Numbered from the stretch's first letter, positions 28,184-37,277 are shown. The stretch: DNA of 64,000 bases from Actinomycetes bacterium (GCA_025964575.1 JAOPYO010000035.1:47356-111355), one strand, 5' to 3'. The notes: a model not told the origin generated them from the sequence alone. A program made the numbers and translations.

Positions 28184-28795
28184 TCAGCCCGTCCTGCGGA
28201 CCTTGCGGCGGTGGGCGAGTTCGTCGTTGGGGTCTCCGCCACCGGTCTCGCCCGGCTCACGGCTCTCGGCCCGTTCGGCGGGCAGTTCGGCGAGGCTGCC
28301 CTCGACCTCCTGCCAGACCCTGCCCAGAGCGATGCCGAAGACGCCCTGCCCGCCCTGCACCAGATCCACGACCTCGTCCGGGGAGGTGCACTCGTACACG
28401 CTGACGCCGTCGCTCATGAGCGTGATCCGGGCCAGGTCCTGGACGCCGCGATCCCGCAGATGCGACACGGCGGTCCGGATCTGCTGCAGCGAGACCCCGG
28501 TGTCGAGCAACCGCTTGACCACCTTGAGCACCAGGATGTCGCAGAAACTGTAGAGCCGCTGGGTGCCGGACCCGTGCGCGGAACGTACTGTGGGCTCCAC
28601 CAGGGCCGTACGCGCCCAGTAGTCCAGCTGACGGTAGGTGATGCCGGCCGCCGAGCACGCGGTCGGTCCCCGGTATCCGACGTCCTGCGGCGGGGGTGAC
28701 ACGACCGTGTCGAACAGCAGCCCCTGCTCTCCGGCGTGCTGGGACGCGACATGCCTATCTCCGGTCGCTTTGCCCTCGCCGCTGCTCACCGCCAC
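28184..28795 (-). CDS. MerR family transcriptional regulator (Rv1830-like)
   Basis: A 203-residue MerR-type regulator. The winged helix-turn-helix (YRGPTACSAAGITYRQLDYW then ARTALVEPTVR, about residues 41-71) is followed by LYSFCDILVLKVVKRLLDTG and a coiled dimerisation helix. Position and sequence match the second MerR gene (Rv1830) of the mycobacterial gcvH-garA-ftsR cluster, linked there to growth and division control. The start is an uncertain GTG; an alternative GTG two codons later is equally possible. The C-terminal 40 residues are polar and disordered. Confidence 0.85.
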   Translation of the reverse strand: MAVSSGEGKATGDRHVASQHAGEQGLLFDTVVSPPPQDVGYRGPTACSAAGITYRQLDYWARTALVEPTVRSAHGSGTQRLYSFCDILVLKVVKRLLDTGVSLQQIRTAVSHLRDRGVQDLARITLMSDGVSVYECTSPDEVVDLVQGGQGVFGIALGRVWQEVEGSLAELPAERAESREPGETGGGDPNDELAHRRKVRRTG

Positions 28796-29178
28796 GCGGA
28801 CCTCCGGCTTCTATCAGCCCGTGGCGCTCCGTCAAGGGGGTTCGACGGATTACACCATGGGTGTTCCACCAGCACGTTAGGTGCCGGTCAGGGTGTGGTC
28901 AACGTTCACGGTCGGCGCGTCGCATGCCCGGATGAACCGGCTTCACGTGGGCAAACTGCTCACCGTCGCTCACATTGGCCTCTTACCCCGATCTACGTGC
29001 GGCGGAACAGTCCGTAGCACATTCCACCTTCCCGGCCACCCGATGGGCGCGACGATGCCTGGGCCGAGGCGCGCCTGCGGCGCTCAGCGCCCGAGCGCGA
29101 CGAGGAAAACCATCGCCGTCAACGCGCCCCGAGGCGCCGTGCCGGAGGCACCGCGACACCGCGCCGGAGGCGCGGCGA
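28796..29178 (-). other. gap with a cluster of short GC hairpins
   Basis: No gene is seen in this 383-base interval. Directly after the bifunctional-nuclease stop (read on the minus strand) lie three consecutive tight hairpins: CGCGCC-GGA-GGCGCG (29160-29174), GTGCC-GGA-GGCAC (29139-29151) and GCGCC-CCGA-GGCGC (29124-29137). They may terminate the upstream transcript. The rest holds the promoter of the MerR gene, with no recognisable operator. Confidence 0.4.
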
Positions 29179-29646
29179 TCACGTACGGCCGAAGTCCTCG
29201 GGTGTGATCGTGTCGAGGAACTCGCGGAACTTTTCGACCTCGTCCTCCTGCTCGTCGGGGATCGAGACCCCCGCCTCCTCGAGCACGTCCTCGCTGGCGA
29301 AGATCGTCGCCCCGGTACGCAGTGCGAGGGCGATGGAGTCCGACGGCCGGGCACTGACCTCGGTCCCGTTGGAGAACACGAGATCGGCGAAGAAGATCCC
29401 CTCGCGCAACGCCGTGATGTTGACGGTTCTGAGTTGTACGTGCAGAGCGTCGAGCACATCCCGGAAAAGATCATGCGTGAGCGGGCGCGCGGGCAGCACG
29501 CCCTGCTGGGCGAAGGCGATCGCGGTCGCCTCCACCGCCCCGATCCAGATGGGCAGATAGCGATCCCCCGCCGACTCCTTCAACAGAACGATCGGCTGAT
29601 TGGAGGGCATCTCGACCCGGACGCCGACGACCTCCATCTGCTTCAC
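29179..29646 (-). CDS. bifunctional nuclease family protein (Rv1829-like)
   Basis: A 155-residue BFN-domain protein. Family blocks are visible: MPSNQPIVLLKESAGDRYLP with IWIGAVEA, then FFADLVFSNGTEVSARPSDS with IALALRTGATIFASEDVLEE. Plant and Thermotoga members show nuclease activity; the actinobacterial role is unknown. An acidic C-terminal tail follows. The GTG start has GGAG seven bases upstream. It sits between two MerR genes, exactly as in Mycobacterium. Confidence 0.9.
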   Translation of the reverse strand: MKQMEVVGVRVEMPSNQPIVLLKESAGDRYLPIWIGAVEATAIAFAQQGVLPARPLTHDLFRDVLDALHVQLRTVNITALREGIFFADLVFSNGTEVSARPSDSIALALRTGATIFASEDVLEEAGVSIPDEQEDEVEKFREFLDTITPEDFGRT

Positions 29647-29807
29647 TGCGGCTCCCTGCTGCTCGGATGGCTACTCACATGGTTTCGCCCTCACTGCGGT
29701 CTTGACCATGCTCGAGAGGCCCGGCCGACCTGATCCACCCAGTCGAGCCCCTGTAGCCAACGTACACCTCGGCTTCCCACCGAGGGTGCCGTGTGTACGG
29801 CCGGGAT

Positions 29808-30506
29808 CTACCGGTTGAGGCTCTCCTGCACGCCTGCGGAGACCAGGACGGCGTGCAACTGCACGGCGAGCGCCGCGATCTCATGGGCAGTCTCCTCGGC
29901 CCGCCCGTGCGCTCCGGGGCTCCGCTGATGCAGCAGCGGAGCGATCACCTGTTCGATCAGGCCGACCTCACGGTCGGCGGAGGCCTTGACGGCCCGCAGA
30001 TGACGGGCCCCGAAGCCGAAGGAGCCCAGGGCCGCCGCGGCCCGTGCGATGGCCAGCGCCTCACCGCCGTAATGGCTGCCCGCCCGCCGGACCAGCCCGT
30101 ACTCCTCCATGTCCGCCAGCAGGGTCTCGTCGATGGCCGCTCCGTCGATCAGCTGCCGGCGCGTCAGCCGTACGTCCGGATCGGCCGCGGTCGTCTCGGC
30201 CGCCACGAGCGTGCGAGGCTGCCGGACGGCCGGTGGGAGTTCCATCCCCTGGTCCCGGGCCCGCAACTGCTCCTTGATGACCCGGAGCGGCAGATAGTTG
30301 TCACGCTGAGCGGACAGGATGAACCTCAGCCGCTCCACATCGGAATGGCTGAACTTGCGGTATCCCGCCGGGCTGCGCTCAGGCTCGATCAGCCCCTCCG
30401 ACTCCAGGAAGCGAATCTTGGAGATGGTCACATCCGGGAAATCCGCCCGAAGCCGACCGAGCACATCCCCGATCGTCATGTGGACCCGGGCAGCGTGCGC
30501 GTTCAT
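29808..30506 (-). CDS. ftsR: MerR family cell-division regulator FtsR
   Basis: A 232-residue regulator. The N-terminal winged helix (TIGDVLGRLRADFPDVTISK, IRFLESEGLIEPERSPAGYR, KFSHSDVERLRFILSAQRDN, YLPLRVIKEQL) is nearly the same as in mycobacterial Rv1828 and corynebacterial FtsR, which activates ftsZ. The C-terminal helical domain (DEVGLIEQV-like segment and EETAHEIAALAVQLHAVLVS) mediates dimerisation. The ATG follows GGGAGGG. Identification rests on strong motif agreement and conserved gene order with garA and the BFN gene. Confidence 0.92.
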   Translation of the reverse strand: MNAHAARVHMTIGDVLGRLRADFPDVTISKIRFLESEGLIEPERSPAGYRKFSHSDVERLRFILSAQRDNYLPLRVIKEQLRARDQGMELPPAVRQPRTLVAAETTAADPDVRLTRRQLIDGAAIDETLLADMEEYGLVRRAGSHYGGEALAIARAAAALGSFGFGARHLRAVKASADREVGLIEQVIAPLLHQRSPGAHGRAEETAHEIAALAVQLHAVLVSAGVQESLNR

Positions 30507-30566
30507 GGCCCTCCCGTCGGTCGGCCGCTGTCCCCTTCACCGAGGGGACGGCCCTCCGAAATCCCG

Positions 30567-31097
30567 TCAGCCGTGCTGCGGGTTCGTCAGGAACATGATC
30601 CGGAACTTCCCGACCTGGACCTCGTCCCCACTCGACAGCCCCGCCTCATCGATGCGCTCCCGGTTGACGTAGGTGCCGTTGAGACTCCCGACGTCACGGA
30701 CCGCGAAGGAGGTGCCGTACCGGGAGAACTCGGCGTGCCGACGGGACACGGTCACATCATCGAGGAAGATGTCGCTCTCCGGATGACGGCCCGCGGACGT
30801 GCGGTCCTTGTCGAGCAGGAACCGGCTTCCCGCATTGGGGCCACGCTTGACCAGGAGCAACGCCGTTCCGGGTGGCAGTGCTTCGACGGCCAGCTGATCC
30901 GGAGACAGCTCCTCGACGACCTGGTCGGCCTCCAGCGCCGCCTCGAGCCCGCTGAGCGAGATCGTCGACGTGGATTCGCCCGGGGACTCCGGAGCGGATG
31001 AACGGACGTTGCGAACCAGCGGAGTGCCGCAATTGGAGCAGAAGCGGGCATCGTCCGGATTGGCGTGACCGCACTGCGTGCAGTAGACGCTCGGCAT
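30567..31097 (-). CDS. garA: FHA domain protein GarA/OdhI-type with N-terminal zinc ribbon
   Basis: A 176-residue protein. Residues 5-27 form a zinc ribbon (YCTQCGHANPDDARFCSNCG); residues about 45-60 are a Ser/Thr-rich segment (ESTSTISLSG) in the place where GarA has its phosphorylated TETTS motif; residues about 85-175 are an FHA domain almost identical to GarA (RGPNAGSRFLLD, SAGRHPESDIFLDDVTVSRR, DVGSLNGTYVNRERI). GarA/OdhI, once phosphorylated by PknB/PknG, controls 2-oxoglutarate dehydrogenase and glutamate metabolism. The ATG at 31097 opens the zinc ribbon. The zinc ribbon is absent from the mycobacterial protein. Confidence 0.88.
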   Translation of the reverse strand: MPSVYCTQCGHANPDDARFCSNCGTPLVRNVRSSAPESPGESTSTISLSGLEAALEADQVVEELSPDQLAVEALPPGTALLLVKRGPNAGSRFLLDKDRTSAGRHPESDIFLDDVTVSRRHAEFSRYGTSFAVRDVGSLNGTYVNRERIDEAGLSSGDEVQVGKFRIMFLTNPQHG

Positions 31098-31310
31098 CGG
31101 TCGGCTCGGCCTCCTACCTTCGGTGCGCCCCAGGCGCACCTTCTTCTGCTCTTCATCTTCATTGTCCCCTCACCATGGTGACGGTTGCCGCAACTTACGC
31201 GGGCAAGACCCGAGGGGTCAACCTGGACGAGAAGCGATCCCCCACACGCTACCTGTGACGATGATCGCAGGTCTACGTCGCCGCGCGGGGCGAAGCACTT
31301 TCGTAACCGG

Positions 31311-32069
31311 TCAAGGTGACCGTACCGCGCTCACGGTGATCTTCGTCGGCTGGGTGATCGAACCGCTGCCGCCGGCGTTCTGGATACTCTTCATGACCCC
31401 GCCCGGAATGTTGAGTGCGGTGGACAGCACGTGCGGGTCACCGATCGCCAGGAAGCGGTACGGCGGATCCAGCCGGTGTCCGTCGACCGCGATGCCGCCC
31501 CCGGGCGAGTCCGCGAAGTAGGTGTTCACCCCGGCCCGTACCTCGTTGATCTGGATCACCTCGGCGCCGGCGTCCCTCAGTTCCTGCAGTGCGTCGAGCA
31601 GCACGCCGGACCTGACCCGGCGGGAGGGATCGCTGATGTCCAGTTCAATGCCCTCCCCGGTGGCCGGGAGGGTGCCCGCGAGCACGCCGTAGGTGGCCGC
31701 CCGCTTGCGCGCCTCCTCCATGGCGGTATCGCCCTGCCCATCCCGTTCCAGGCTCGCCTTGGTGTCCTCCAGATCGCGGATGTCCGCGCGCAGCCGGTCC
31801 GACCGTTGGGACAGGTCGGACAGGATCCCGACCAGCTCGTCCTGACGGGCCGTGGCGAACGTGCTGTCGGCCTTGGTCGACTGCACCTGCGTCACCACCG
31901 CGAAACCGAACACCAGGCACAGCAGCCCGGCGATGAACTGGCCTTTGGTGGCCCGTGGCCGCAAGAGGCCGAGTAGTCCCGCCTTCTCGTCCCGGAGACG
32001 GCCTCTGGCCTCCTCGGCGGCGCCGGTGGCTTCTTCCGGAGCACCGACGCTCTCCATCCGGTCGCTCAT
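31311..32069 (-). CDS. DUF881 family membrane protein (Rv1825-like)
   Basis: A 252-residue single-pass protein. A cytoplasmic N terminus is followed by one helix (ATKGQFIAGLLCLVFGFAVV), a coiled coil (about residues 75-130) and the extracytoplasmic DUF881 domain with GIELDISDPSRRVRSGVLLD, LRDAGAEVIQINEVR and IPGGVMKSIQNAGG. In Mycobacterium the homologue is linked to cell-wall/division complexes. It overlaps the small-basic-protein gene by ATGA, so the two are translationally coupled. Confidence 0.9.
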   Translation of the reverse strand: MSDRMESVGAPEEATGAAEEARGRLRDEKAGLLGLLRPRATKGQFIAGLLCLVFGFAVVTQVQSTKADSTFATARQDELVGILSDLSQRSDRLRADIRDLEDTKASLERDGQGDTAMEEARKRAATYGVLAGTLPATGEGIELDISDPSRRVRSGVLLDALQELRDAGAEVIQINEVRAGVNTYFADSPGGGIAVDGHRLDPPYRFLAIGDPHVLSTALNIPGGVMKSIQNAGGSGSITQPTKITVSAVRSP

Positions 32070-32398
32070 GCGCCGAACATCTTGCGTCGGATGGCGGCCG
32101 CGTTGGAGAAGATCCGGATGCCGAGGACGACCACGACGCCCGTCGACAGCTGCGACCCCACGCCGAGCTGATCTCCCAAAAAGACGATCAATGCGGCGAT
32201 GACGGTGTTGCTCAGGAAGGAGACAACGAAGACCTTGTCGTCGAACACCCCGTCAAGCCTGGCTCGCACCCCGCCGAACATCGCATCCAGCGCCGCCACG
32301 ATGGCGATCGGGAGGTAGGGCTGAAGCCAGAGCGGGACCGTGGGCTCCAGCACGAATCCCAGGACGACGCCGGCCACGAGACCGATCAATGCGATCAC
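32066..32398 (-). CDS. sbp: small basic protein, DUF1290 membrane family
   Basis: A 110-residue protein with three hydrophobic helices: IALIGLVAGVVLGFVLEPTV, LPIAIVAALDAMFGG and VVSFLSNTVIAALIVFLGD, ending RIFSNAAAIRRKMFG. This is the DUF1290/sbp family, named in Bacillus for its place beside the division gene divIB and conserved in actinobacteria between two DUF881 genes. The GTG start overlaps the stop of the upstream DUF881 gene. The role is unknown but the context is cell division and envelope. Confidence 0.92.
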   Translation of the reverse strand: MIALIGLVAGVVLGFVLEPTVPLWLQPYLPIAIVAALDAMFGGVRARLDGVFDDKVFVVSFLSNTVIAALIVFLGDQLGVGSQLSTGVVVVLGIRIFSNAAAIRRKMFGA

Positions 32399-33267
32399 TC
32401 TGGGGTCGCCTCCCGCGCGTGGAGAAGCCGCAGGCCCACCGCTGCGGGCAACGTGGCCACGCTCTCCTGTTGTAGATCGAAACGGATGCCGAACTGGCTC
32501 TTGAGCAACCGGAGATGGCCCCCTGCGGCGGACACCACGAACCGATTCTGCAATCGGCCGGGATCACCGAGCGCGGTCACCTCGTAGGGAGGTGACAGCG
32601 GCCGGTAGTCGACGAGGATGGCCTCACCCGCGGTCCTGATCGCCGTGGTGGGGGTGAGCCGCTGACCGTTGATCGCGATCGCGGTGGCGCCCGCGGCCCA
32701 GAGCCCGTTGGAGATGATCTGCAGGTCCTGATCGTAGACCCGCCCGGTGTCCGAGGCCGCCCGCTCCGACGGCTTCGCGTCGTCCAGGGTGACCCGCAGG
32801 GCGGAGCCGGACACCGCTCGCGCGGCGGCCGCGTCCGCGGCCCTGGCCAGATCGTCACTTGCCCGCCGGCCGTCCGCGCTGCGGGCCAGCGCTGCCGCGC
32901 GCAGCCGCTCGGTCTCGGTCCGGAGTTCGCCGAGCCGCCTCTGCAAGGCATCGGTCTCGTTCGTACGGTCCCGGATCTCGGTGATCAGCCGTTCCCGCTG
33001 CTTCTGCGCCACCGGCTCGCTGCGGCGTACCTGCTCACCGGCCACCGCCAGCAGCAATCCGGCCACGATCACCACGATCAGCACTCCGCCGTGCCGGAAG
33101 GGGCCCGCGGGCCGGGCCCCCTCGCCCCTGGCCGCCCGTCGGGCGGCCGCCCGCGCATAGCCGGGATCGAGCGCCTCGCCCGCGAACAGATCGGCAAGCA
33201 GGGACATGGAGGCGTCGGGGCGGGTCCAGCCCCGTTCCCCCTGATCTCCCTGCGGCCGATTGGTCAC
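32395..33267 (-). CDS. DUF881 family membrane protein (Rv1823-like)
   Basis: A 290-residue single-pass protein. A conserved RPDASMSLLADLF stretch precedes the helix GVLIVVIVAGLLLAVAGEQV, a coiled coil follows (about residues 90-140), and the outer DUF881 domain contains ISNGLWAAGATAIAINGQRL and ALGDPGRLQNRF. I chose the GTG at 33267 because homologues keep the RPDASMSLL motif; the ATG at 33207 lies inside it and lacks a ribosome binding site. Length and order match the paired DUF881-sbp-DUF881 unit. Confidence 0.85.
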   Translation of the reverse strand: MTNRPQGDQGERGWTRPDASMSLLADLFAGEALDPGYARAAARRAARGEGARPAGPFRHGGVLIVVIVAGLLLAVAGEQVRRSEPVAQKQRERLITEIRDRTNETDALQRRLGELRTETERLRAAALARSADGRRASDDLARAADAAAARAVSGSALRVTLDDAKPSERAASDTGRVYDQDLQIISNGLWAAGATAIAINGQRLTPTTAIRTAGEAILVDYRPLSPPYEVTALGDPGRLQNRFVVSAAGGHLRLLKSQFGIRFDLQQESVATLPAAVGLRLLHAREATPE

Positions 33268-33507
33268 GGGGACATTCTGGCAAGTGTTCCGGCCCCCTCC
33301 GTCCCCGCACGCCCCCATGTCATCGTCCGGCGGCCGATGGACCGCCAGGATGATCGGCGAGTGGAGCCGGTGGCTGCCCGGCCGTGCGGCCCGGCGCCCC
33401 CGCCTGCGGGAGCCGCACCACGAGTTCACAGGAGACCTTCAGGAATCCCCCAGCCCCGCCGCAGAAGGCCCTGCTGAACTGAAGGTCACTCGGTGAAGGG
33501 ATCCCTC

Positions 33508-33948
33508 GTGAACGACTCACCCTGCGGGCCGAACGGGGAGACGGACGTCCTCGATCTCGAAACGCCTTCACTGACGCTCGCCCTCAGCGGGTGGCTGATC
33601 AGAGCGGCGGAAGGTGCGGGCGGGCGGCCGGCCCTCGAGGTCCATTCCAGAGAACGGCTCGTGGACGTGTCGGTGGCGACCCCGCTCGTCACCGATCTGC
33701 TCCGCGGCGGCCGGCGCTCACCGACCTGGTCGGTCGCCTGGGGTCAGCTGCCGCCCCACCTGTGGCGAGATCCCAAGGCGAAGGTCGAGGTGCGGTTCGC
33801 GTACCGCGCCTGGCGGCGGGCCAGCCTGCAGGTCGGTTCGCTGGTCGTAGGCGGGGCGTACTGGGTCGCCGAGGCGCCGGGCGACTTCCGCACGGTCCTC
33901 GCCTCGGCGGAAGGTGCCGAGGCGACCCTGCGTCTTCGACGCTCCTGA
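33508..33948 (+). CDS. hypothetical protein, paralogue of the gene at 60324
   Basis: A 146-residue soluble protein, probably all-beta, with Trp-rich blocks GRPALEVHSRERLVDVSVAT, WSVAWGQLPP and VVGGAYWVAEAPGDFRTVLA. The same blocks recur in the protein encoded at 60324-60749 (GRPALEVYAGG, WSLAWGELPP, VVAGRFWVAETAGGFRSVQV), so the two are paralogues of an unnamed family. The GTG at 33508 has AAGGGA seven bases upstream. It is the only plus-strand gene inside the conserved minus-strand cluster, an apparent insertion. Function unknown. Confidence 0.75.
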   Translation: MNDSPCGPNGETDVLDLETPSLTLALSGWLIRAAEGAGGRPALEVHSRERLVDVSVATPLVTDLLRGGRRSPTWSVAWGQLPPHLWRDPKAKVEVRFAYRAWRRASLQVGSLVVGGAYWVAEAPGDFRTVLASAEGAEATLRLRRS

Positions 33949-33962
33949 TCCGAAAGCCTCCG

Positions 33963-36461
33963 TCAGGAGCCGGCCCGTTCGACGACCGCCGCCCATTCCT
34001 CCAGCAGCGCCTGGGCGGAGTCGCGGTCCGGTCCCTCGGCCCACAGATGGGTGACGGCCTCGGACGGGTCGGGCAGCACGAGCGCCCAGCGCCCGTCCTC
34101 CTCCACGACTCGTACGCCGTCGGTGGTGTCGATGGTGCGATCACCGGCGGCCTCCACCACGTGCCGCATCACACTGCCCTTGGCCGCCCAGGGCGTCGGC
34201 ACCGACCGCCTGAGCAGATGCGCCTCTGGAATGCGCTCGTCGATCTGGGACAGCGTGAGCCGGGTGCGGGCGACCAGGCCGACCAGCCGGATGAAGGCGG
34301 CGATGCCGTCCACCGTCGAGCTGAACTCCGGCAGGACGAAACCGCCACGGCCGTCCGCGGCGAAGATGATGTCCGGGGCCGCGGCGGTCTTGGTGAGGAC
34401 GTCCTGGGAGGTGGAGGTCCACTCGACCCGTACCCCGTGGAATCGGCTCACCTGCTCGGCGACGCGTGTCGTGGTGACCGGCAGCGCGACCCTGCCGCCC
34501 CGCCGCTCCGCGGCGACGAGATCCAGGACCACCAGCAGCGCCCGGTCGTCGCTGATCAGCTCGCCGTTCTCGTTGACCAGTGAGATCCGCTCCCCCACCG
34601 GATCGAACCGCACGCCGAACGCCGCCCGGGACGAGGAGACCAGCTCACCGAGCCGTTGCAGGTCCCGCATACGCTCGGCCAGCGTCTCGGTCGGGTTGGC
34701 CTCGTCCAGCCGGTTGTTCATGGTCAGCACCTCCACGCCGACCTTGCCGAGCAGGGTGGGCAGGACCAGGGCCGTGGTGCCCCCCGCACAGTCCAGCACG
34801 ATCTTGAGCTCGGCCTCTCGGACCCCCGACATGTCCACCCGGCGCAGCAGATCGCGGGTGTAGGTCTCGATGGTGCGGGCCGGATAGCTGAGCTCGGCGA
34901 TCTCGCCAGGGAAGGCCCGCCGATATTCCTGCCTGCCGAAGACCCGCTCCAGCTTGCGCTGCGCGGCCAGCGACAGGTCCGCGCCGTTCTCGTCCAGGAA
35001 CATGATGTCGACGCCCTGCGGGTCCCCTGGAGTCGTACGGATGACGATGCCGCCGACGCAGTCCTCCCGGGCCGTCTCGAACCGGGCCACCGGCAGGGGG
35101 CAGGCCTCCAGGTCCGCCGCGTTGATGGCGCTGGCGGTGAGCGCGCTGACCACCGCGCGTTTGAGCGTGCGCGCCGCCCGGGAGGCGTCCCGGGCGGTGA
35201 TGACCGTGGCACCCTTCTTCAGGGTGGTGGCGTAGGCGCTGGTCAGCCGGACCGCCAACTCGGGGGTGATCTCGACGTTGATCAGGCCGGAGACGCCCCT
35301 CGGGCCGAACAGGCTGCGCTGTCCGCGGGACTCCCAGATGACGCTGGTGTTGACGACGGCACCGGCCTCGATGGTCTTGAAGGGATAGATCTTCACCCCG
35401 TTCGAGACGTACGCCTCGGGCTCGATGACGCACTCGTCACCGATGATGGCACCTTCCTCGACGCGCGCGCCCGCCATGACATCGGTGTTCTTTCCGATGA
35501 CGCAGCCGCGCAGGTTCGTGGACGGGCCGACGAAGACGTTGTCGTGCACGACCGCCCGGTGCAGGAAGGCGCCCTCCTTGACCACGACGTTGCTGCCGAG
35601 CACGGTGTACTCACGTAGCTCGGCGCCCGCCTCGACCTTGGCGTAGTCGCCGATGTAGAGCGGGCCCTTCAGGACCGCCTCGGGGTCGACGTCCGCGCCC
35701 TCGGCGACCCACACCCCGGGTGAGACCTCGAATCCGTCGATCTCGATGTCGACCCTGCCGGAGAGCATGTCGGCCTGGGCCTTGAGGTAGCTCTCGTGGG
35801 TGCCTACGTCCTCCCAGTAGCAGTCGGCGACGTAACCGTACAGCGGGGCGCCCTCGGACAGGAGCTTGGGGAACACGTCGCTGGACCAGTCGACGGACTC
35901 TCCCTCGGCGACCCGCTCGAGCACCTCCGGCTCCATGACGTAGATCCCGGTGTTCACCGTGTCGGAGAAGACCTGACCCCAGGTGGGCTTCTCCAGGAAG
36001 CGCTGGATCCGGCCCTCGTCGTCGACGATGATGATCCCGAACTCGAGAGGGTTGGGCACCCGCTTGAGCCCGATGGTCACCAGTGCGCCGTTCTTCTTGT
36101 GGAAGCGCACCATGTCGGTGAGGTCGATGTCGGTGAGCGCGTCACCCGAGATCACCAGGAAGCGGCCGTCGCGCAGCGCCGCCTGTGCGTTCTTGACGCT
36201 GCCCGCGGTGCCCAGGGGCATCTCCTCGGTGGCGTAGCTCAGCGTCATGCCGAGCTCTTCGCCGTCCCCGAAGTAGTTGCGGATGAGCGCGGCCAGGAAC
36301 TGGACGGTCACGACCGTTTCGTCGAAGCCGTGCCGCTTCAGCAAGCGCAGCACATGCTCCATGATCGGCCGGTTGATGACCGGGAGTAGTGGCTTGGGCT
36401 GGTTGGCGGTCATCGGCCGCAGCCGGGTGCCCTCACCGCCCGCCATGACAACGGCCTTCAT
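33963..36461 (-). CDS. mannose-1-phosphate guanylyltransferase/phosphomannomutase-like fusion
   Basis: An 832-residue three-part protein. Residues 1-230 are a nucleotidyltransferase (MKAVVMAGGEGTRLRPMTAN, ISGDALTDIDL, YWEDVGTHESYL). Residues about 250-375 form a left-handed beta-helix of hexapeptide repeats, and about 380-832 a phosphohexomutase-like region. The mutase part lacks the usual TxSHNP phosphoserine loop and has TARDASRAARTLKRAV instead; its sugar loop FAADGRGGF is altered too, as in other actinobacterial members of this fusion family. The enzyme likely makes an NDP-sugar for glycan synthesis; the mutase activity is doubtful. The ATG opens the signature motif. Confidence 0.9.
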   Translation of the reverse strand: MKAVVMAGGEGTRLRPMTANQPKPLLPVINRPIMEHVLRLLKRHGFDETVVTVQFLAALIRNYFGDGEELGMTLSYATEEMPLGTAGSVKNAQAALRDGRFLVISGDALTDIDLTDMVRFHKKNGALVTIGLKRVPNPLEFGIIIVDDEGRIQRFLEKPTWGQVFSDTVNTGIYVMEPEVLERVAEGESVDWSSDVFPKLLSEGAPLYGYVADCYWEDVGTHESYLKAQADMLSGRVDIEIDGFEVSPGVWVAEGADVDPEAVLKGPLYIGDYAKVEAGAELREYTVLGSNVVVKEGAFLHRAVVHDNVFVGPSTNLRGCVIGKNTDVMAGARVEEGAIIGDECVIEPEAYVSNGVKIYPFKTIEAGAVVNTSVIWESRGQRSLFGPRGVSGLINVEITPELAVRLTSAYATTLKKGATVITARDASRAARTLKRAVVSALTASAINAADLEACPLPVARFETAREDCVGGIVIRTTPGDPQGVDIMFLDENGADLSLAAQRKLERVFGRQEYRRAFPGEIAELSYPARTIETYTRDLLRRVDMSGVREAELKIVLDCAGGTTALVLPTLLGKVGVEVLTMNNRLDEANPTETLAERMRDLQRLGELVSSSRAAFGVRFDPVGERISLVNENGELISDDRALLVVLDLVAAERRGGRVALPVTTTRVAEQVSRFHGVRVEWTSTSQDVLTKTAAAPDIIFAADGRGGFVLPEFSSTVDGIAAFIRLVGLVARTRLTLSQIDERIPEAHLLRRSVPTPWAAKGSVMRHVVEAAGDRTIDTTDGVRVVEEDGRWALVLPDPSEAVTHLWAEGPDRDSAQALLEEWAAVVERAGS

Positions 36462-36548
36462 GGTGTTGGCGTCGCTCCTTTCGTTGCCGGCCCTCGAGTC
36501 GGCCCGGGCGGTGCCTCCGGCGCCCCTCAAGGGTCGATCATGGATCGG

Positions 36549-37160
36549 TCAAGGATCGCCGGGCGAGAGCCCGGAGCCCGTGCCGCTGCGGTCGGCAAGT
36601 ACCAACTGCCGCACCTGGACGACGTAGAGAACGAGAGCCCACCAGTAGAGGGCCGTTCCCCAAATGACGAAGGCCCAACCGATGATCTTCGCCACATCGG
36701 CGTAGGTCCCCGCATGATCGCCGAGTAGCAGCAGCGGGAAGGCGTAGAGCAGGTTCGCGGTCGCGGCCTTGCCTGCGAAGCTCACCGGCAGGAGGCCGTA
36801 CCCGTGCCGGTTGAGCACCGGGATCGTCAGCGCGAGCAGCACCTCCCGGAGCACCAGCAACGCCGCCAGCCAGACCGGAACGACACCTCGGATCGTCAGA
36901 CCCACCAGCGTCGCGAAGATGTAGAGCCGGTCGGCCAAGGGGTCCAGCACGGCGCCCAGCTTGCTGGTCTGGTCGAGCATCCGGGCGAGTTTGCCGTCCA
37001 GCCAGTCGGTCATGCCGGCGAACACCAGGACGCCCAGCGCCCACCAGTCCTGGTTGATCAGGATCAGCCAGAGGAACAGCGGCACGCCGAGCAGGCGGGC
37101 GAAGCTGAGCGCGTTCGGTATCGTCCAGACGCGGTCACGGGGCTCGGTCTCCGTGTTCAC
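36549..37160 (-). CDS. pgsA: CDP-alcohol phosphatidyltransferase
   Basis: A 203-residue membrane enzyme with the complete family motif D-x2-D-G-x2-A-R-x8-G-x3-D-x3-D ([20 protein letters not shown] then LDPLAD) and about five helices. It joins CDP-diacylglycerol to an alcohol, making phosphatidylglycerol phosphate or phosphatidylinositol-type lipids. The GTG at 37160 is preceded by AGGAGGT at nine bases. It matches pgsA2 in the syntenic mycobacterial cluster, where it is also next to the DUF881 genes. Alcohol specificity cannot be read from sequence. Confidence 0.88.
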   Translation of the reverse strand: MNTETEPRDRVWTIPNALSFARLLGVPLFLWLILINQDWWALGVLVFAGMTDWLDGKLARMLDQTSKLGAVLDPLADRLYIFATLVGLTIRGVVPVWLAALLVLREVLLALTIPVLNRHGYGLLPVSFAGKAATANLLYAFPLLLLGDHAGTYADVAKIIGWAFVIWGTALYWWALVLYVVQVRQLVLADRSGTGSGLSPGDP

Positions 37161-37277
37161 CGTCGTGCTCACCTCCTCGCGCTCGCGCCTCACAGCCGAC
37201 GACGTTCTGACCCTACCTGTCAGGACATGCCGTCTCTCGATAGCGTCCGGGTAGAGATTCACGGAGAGGGACGCGAC

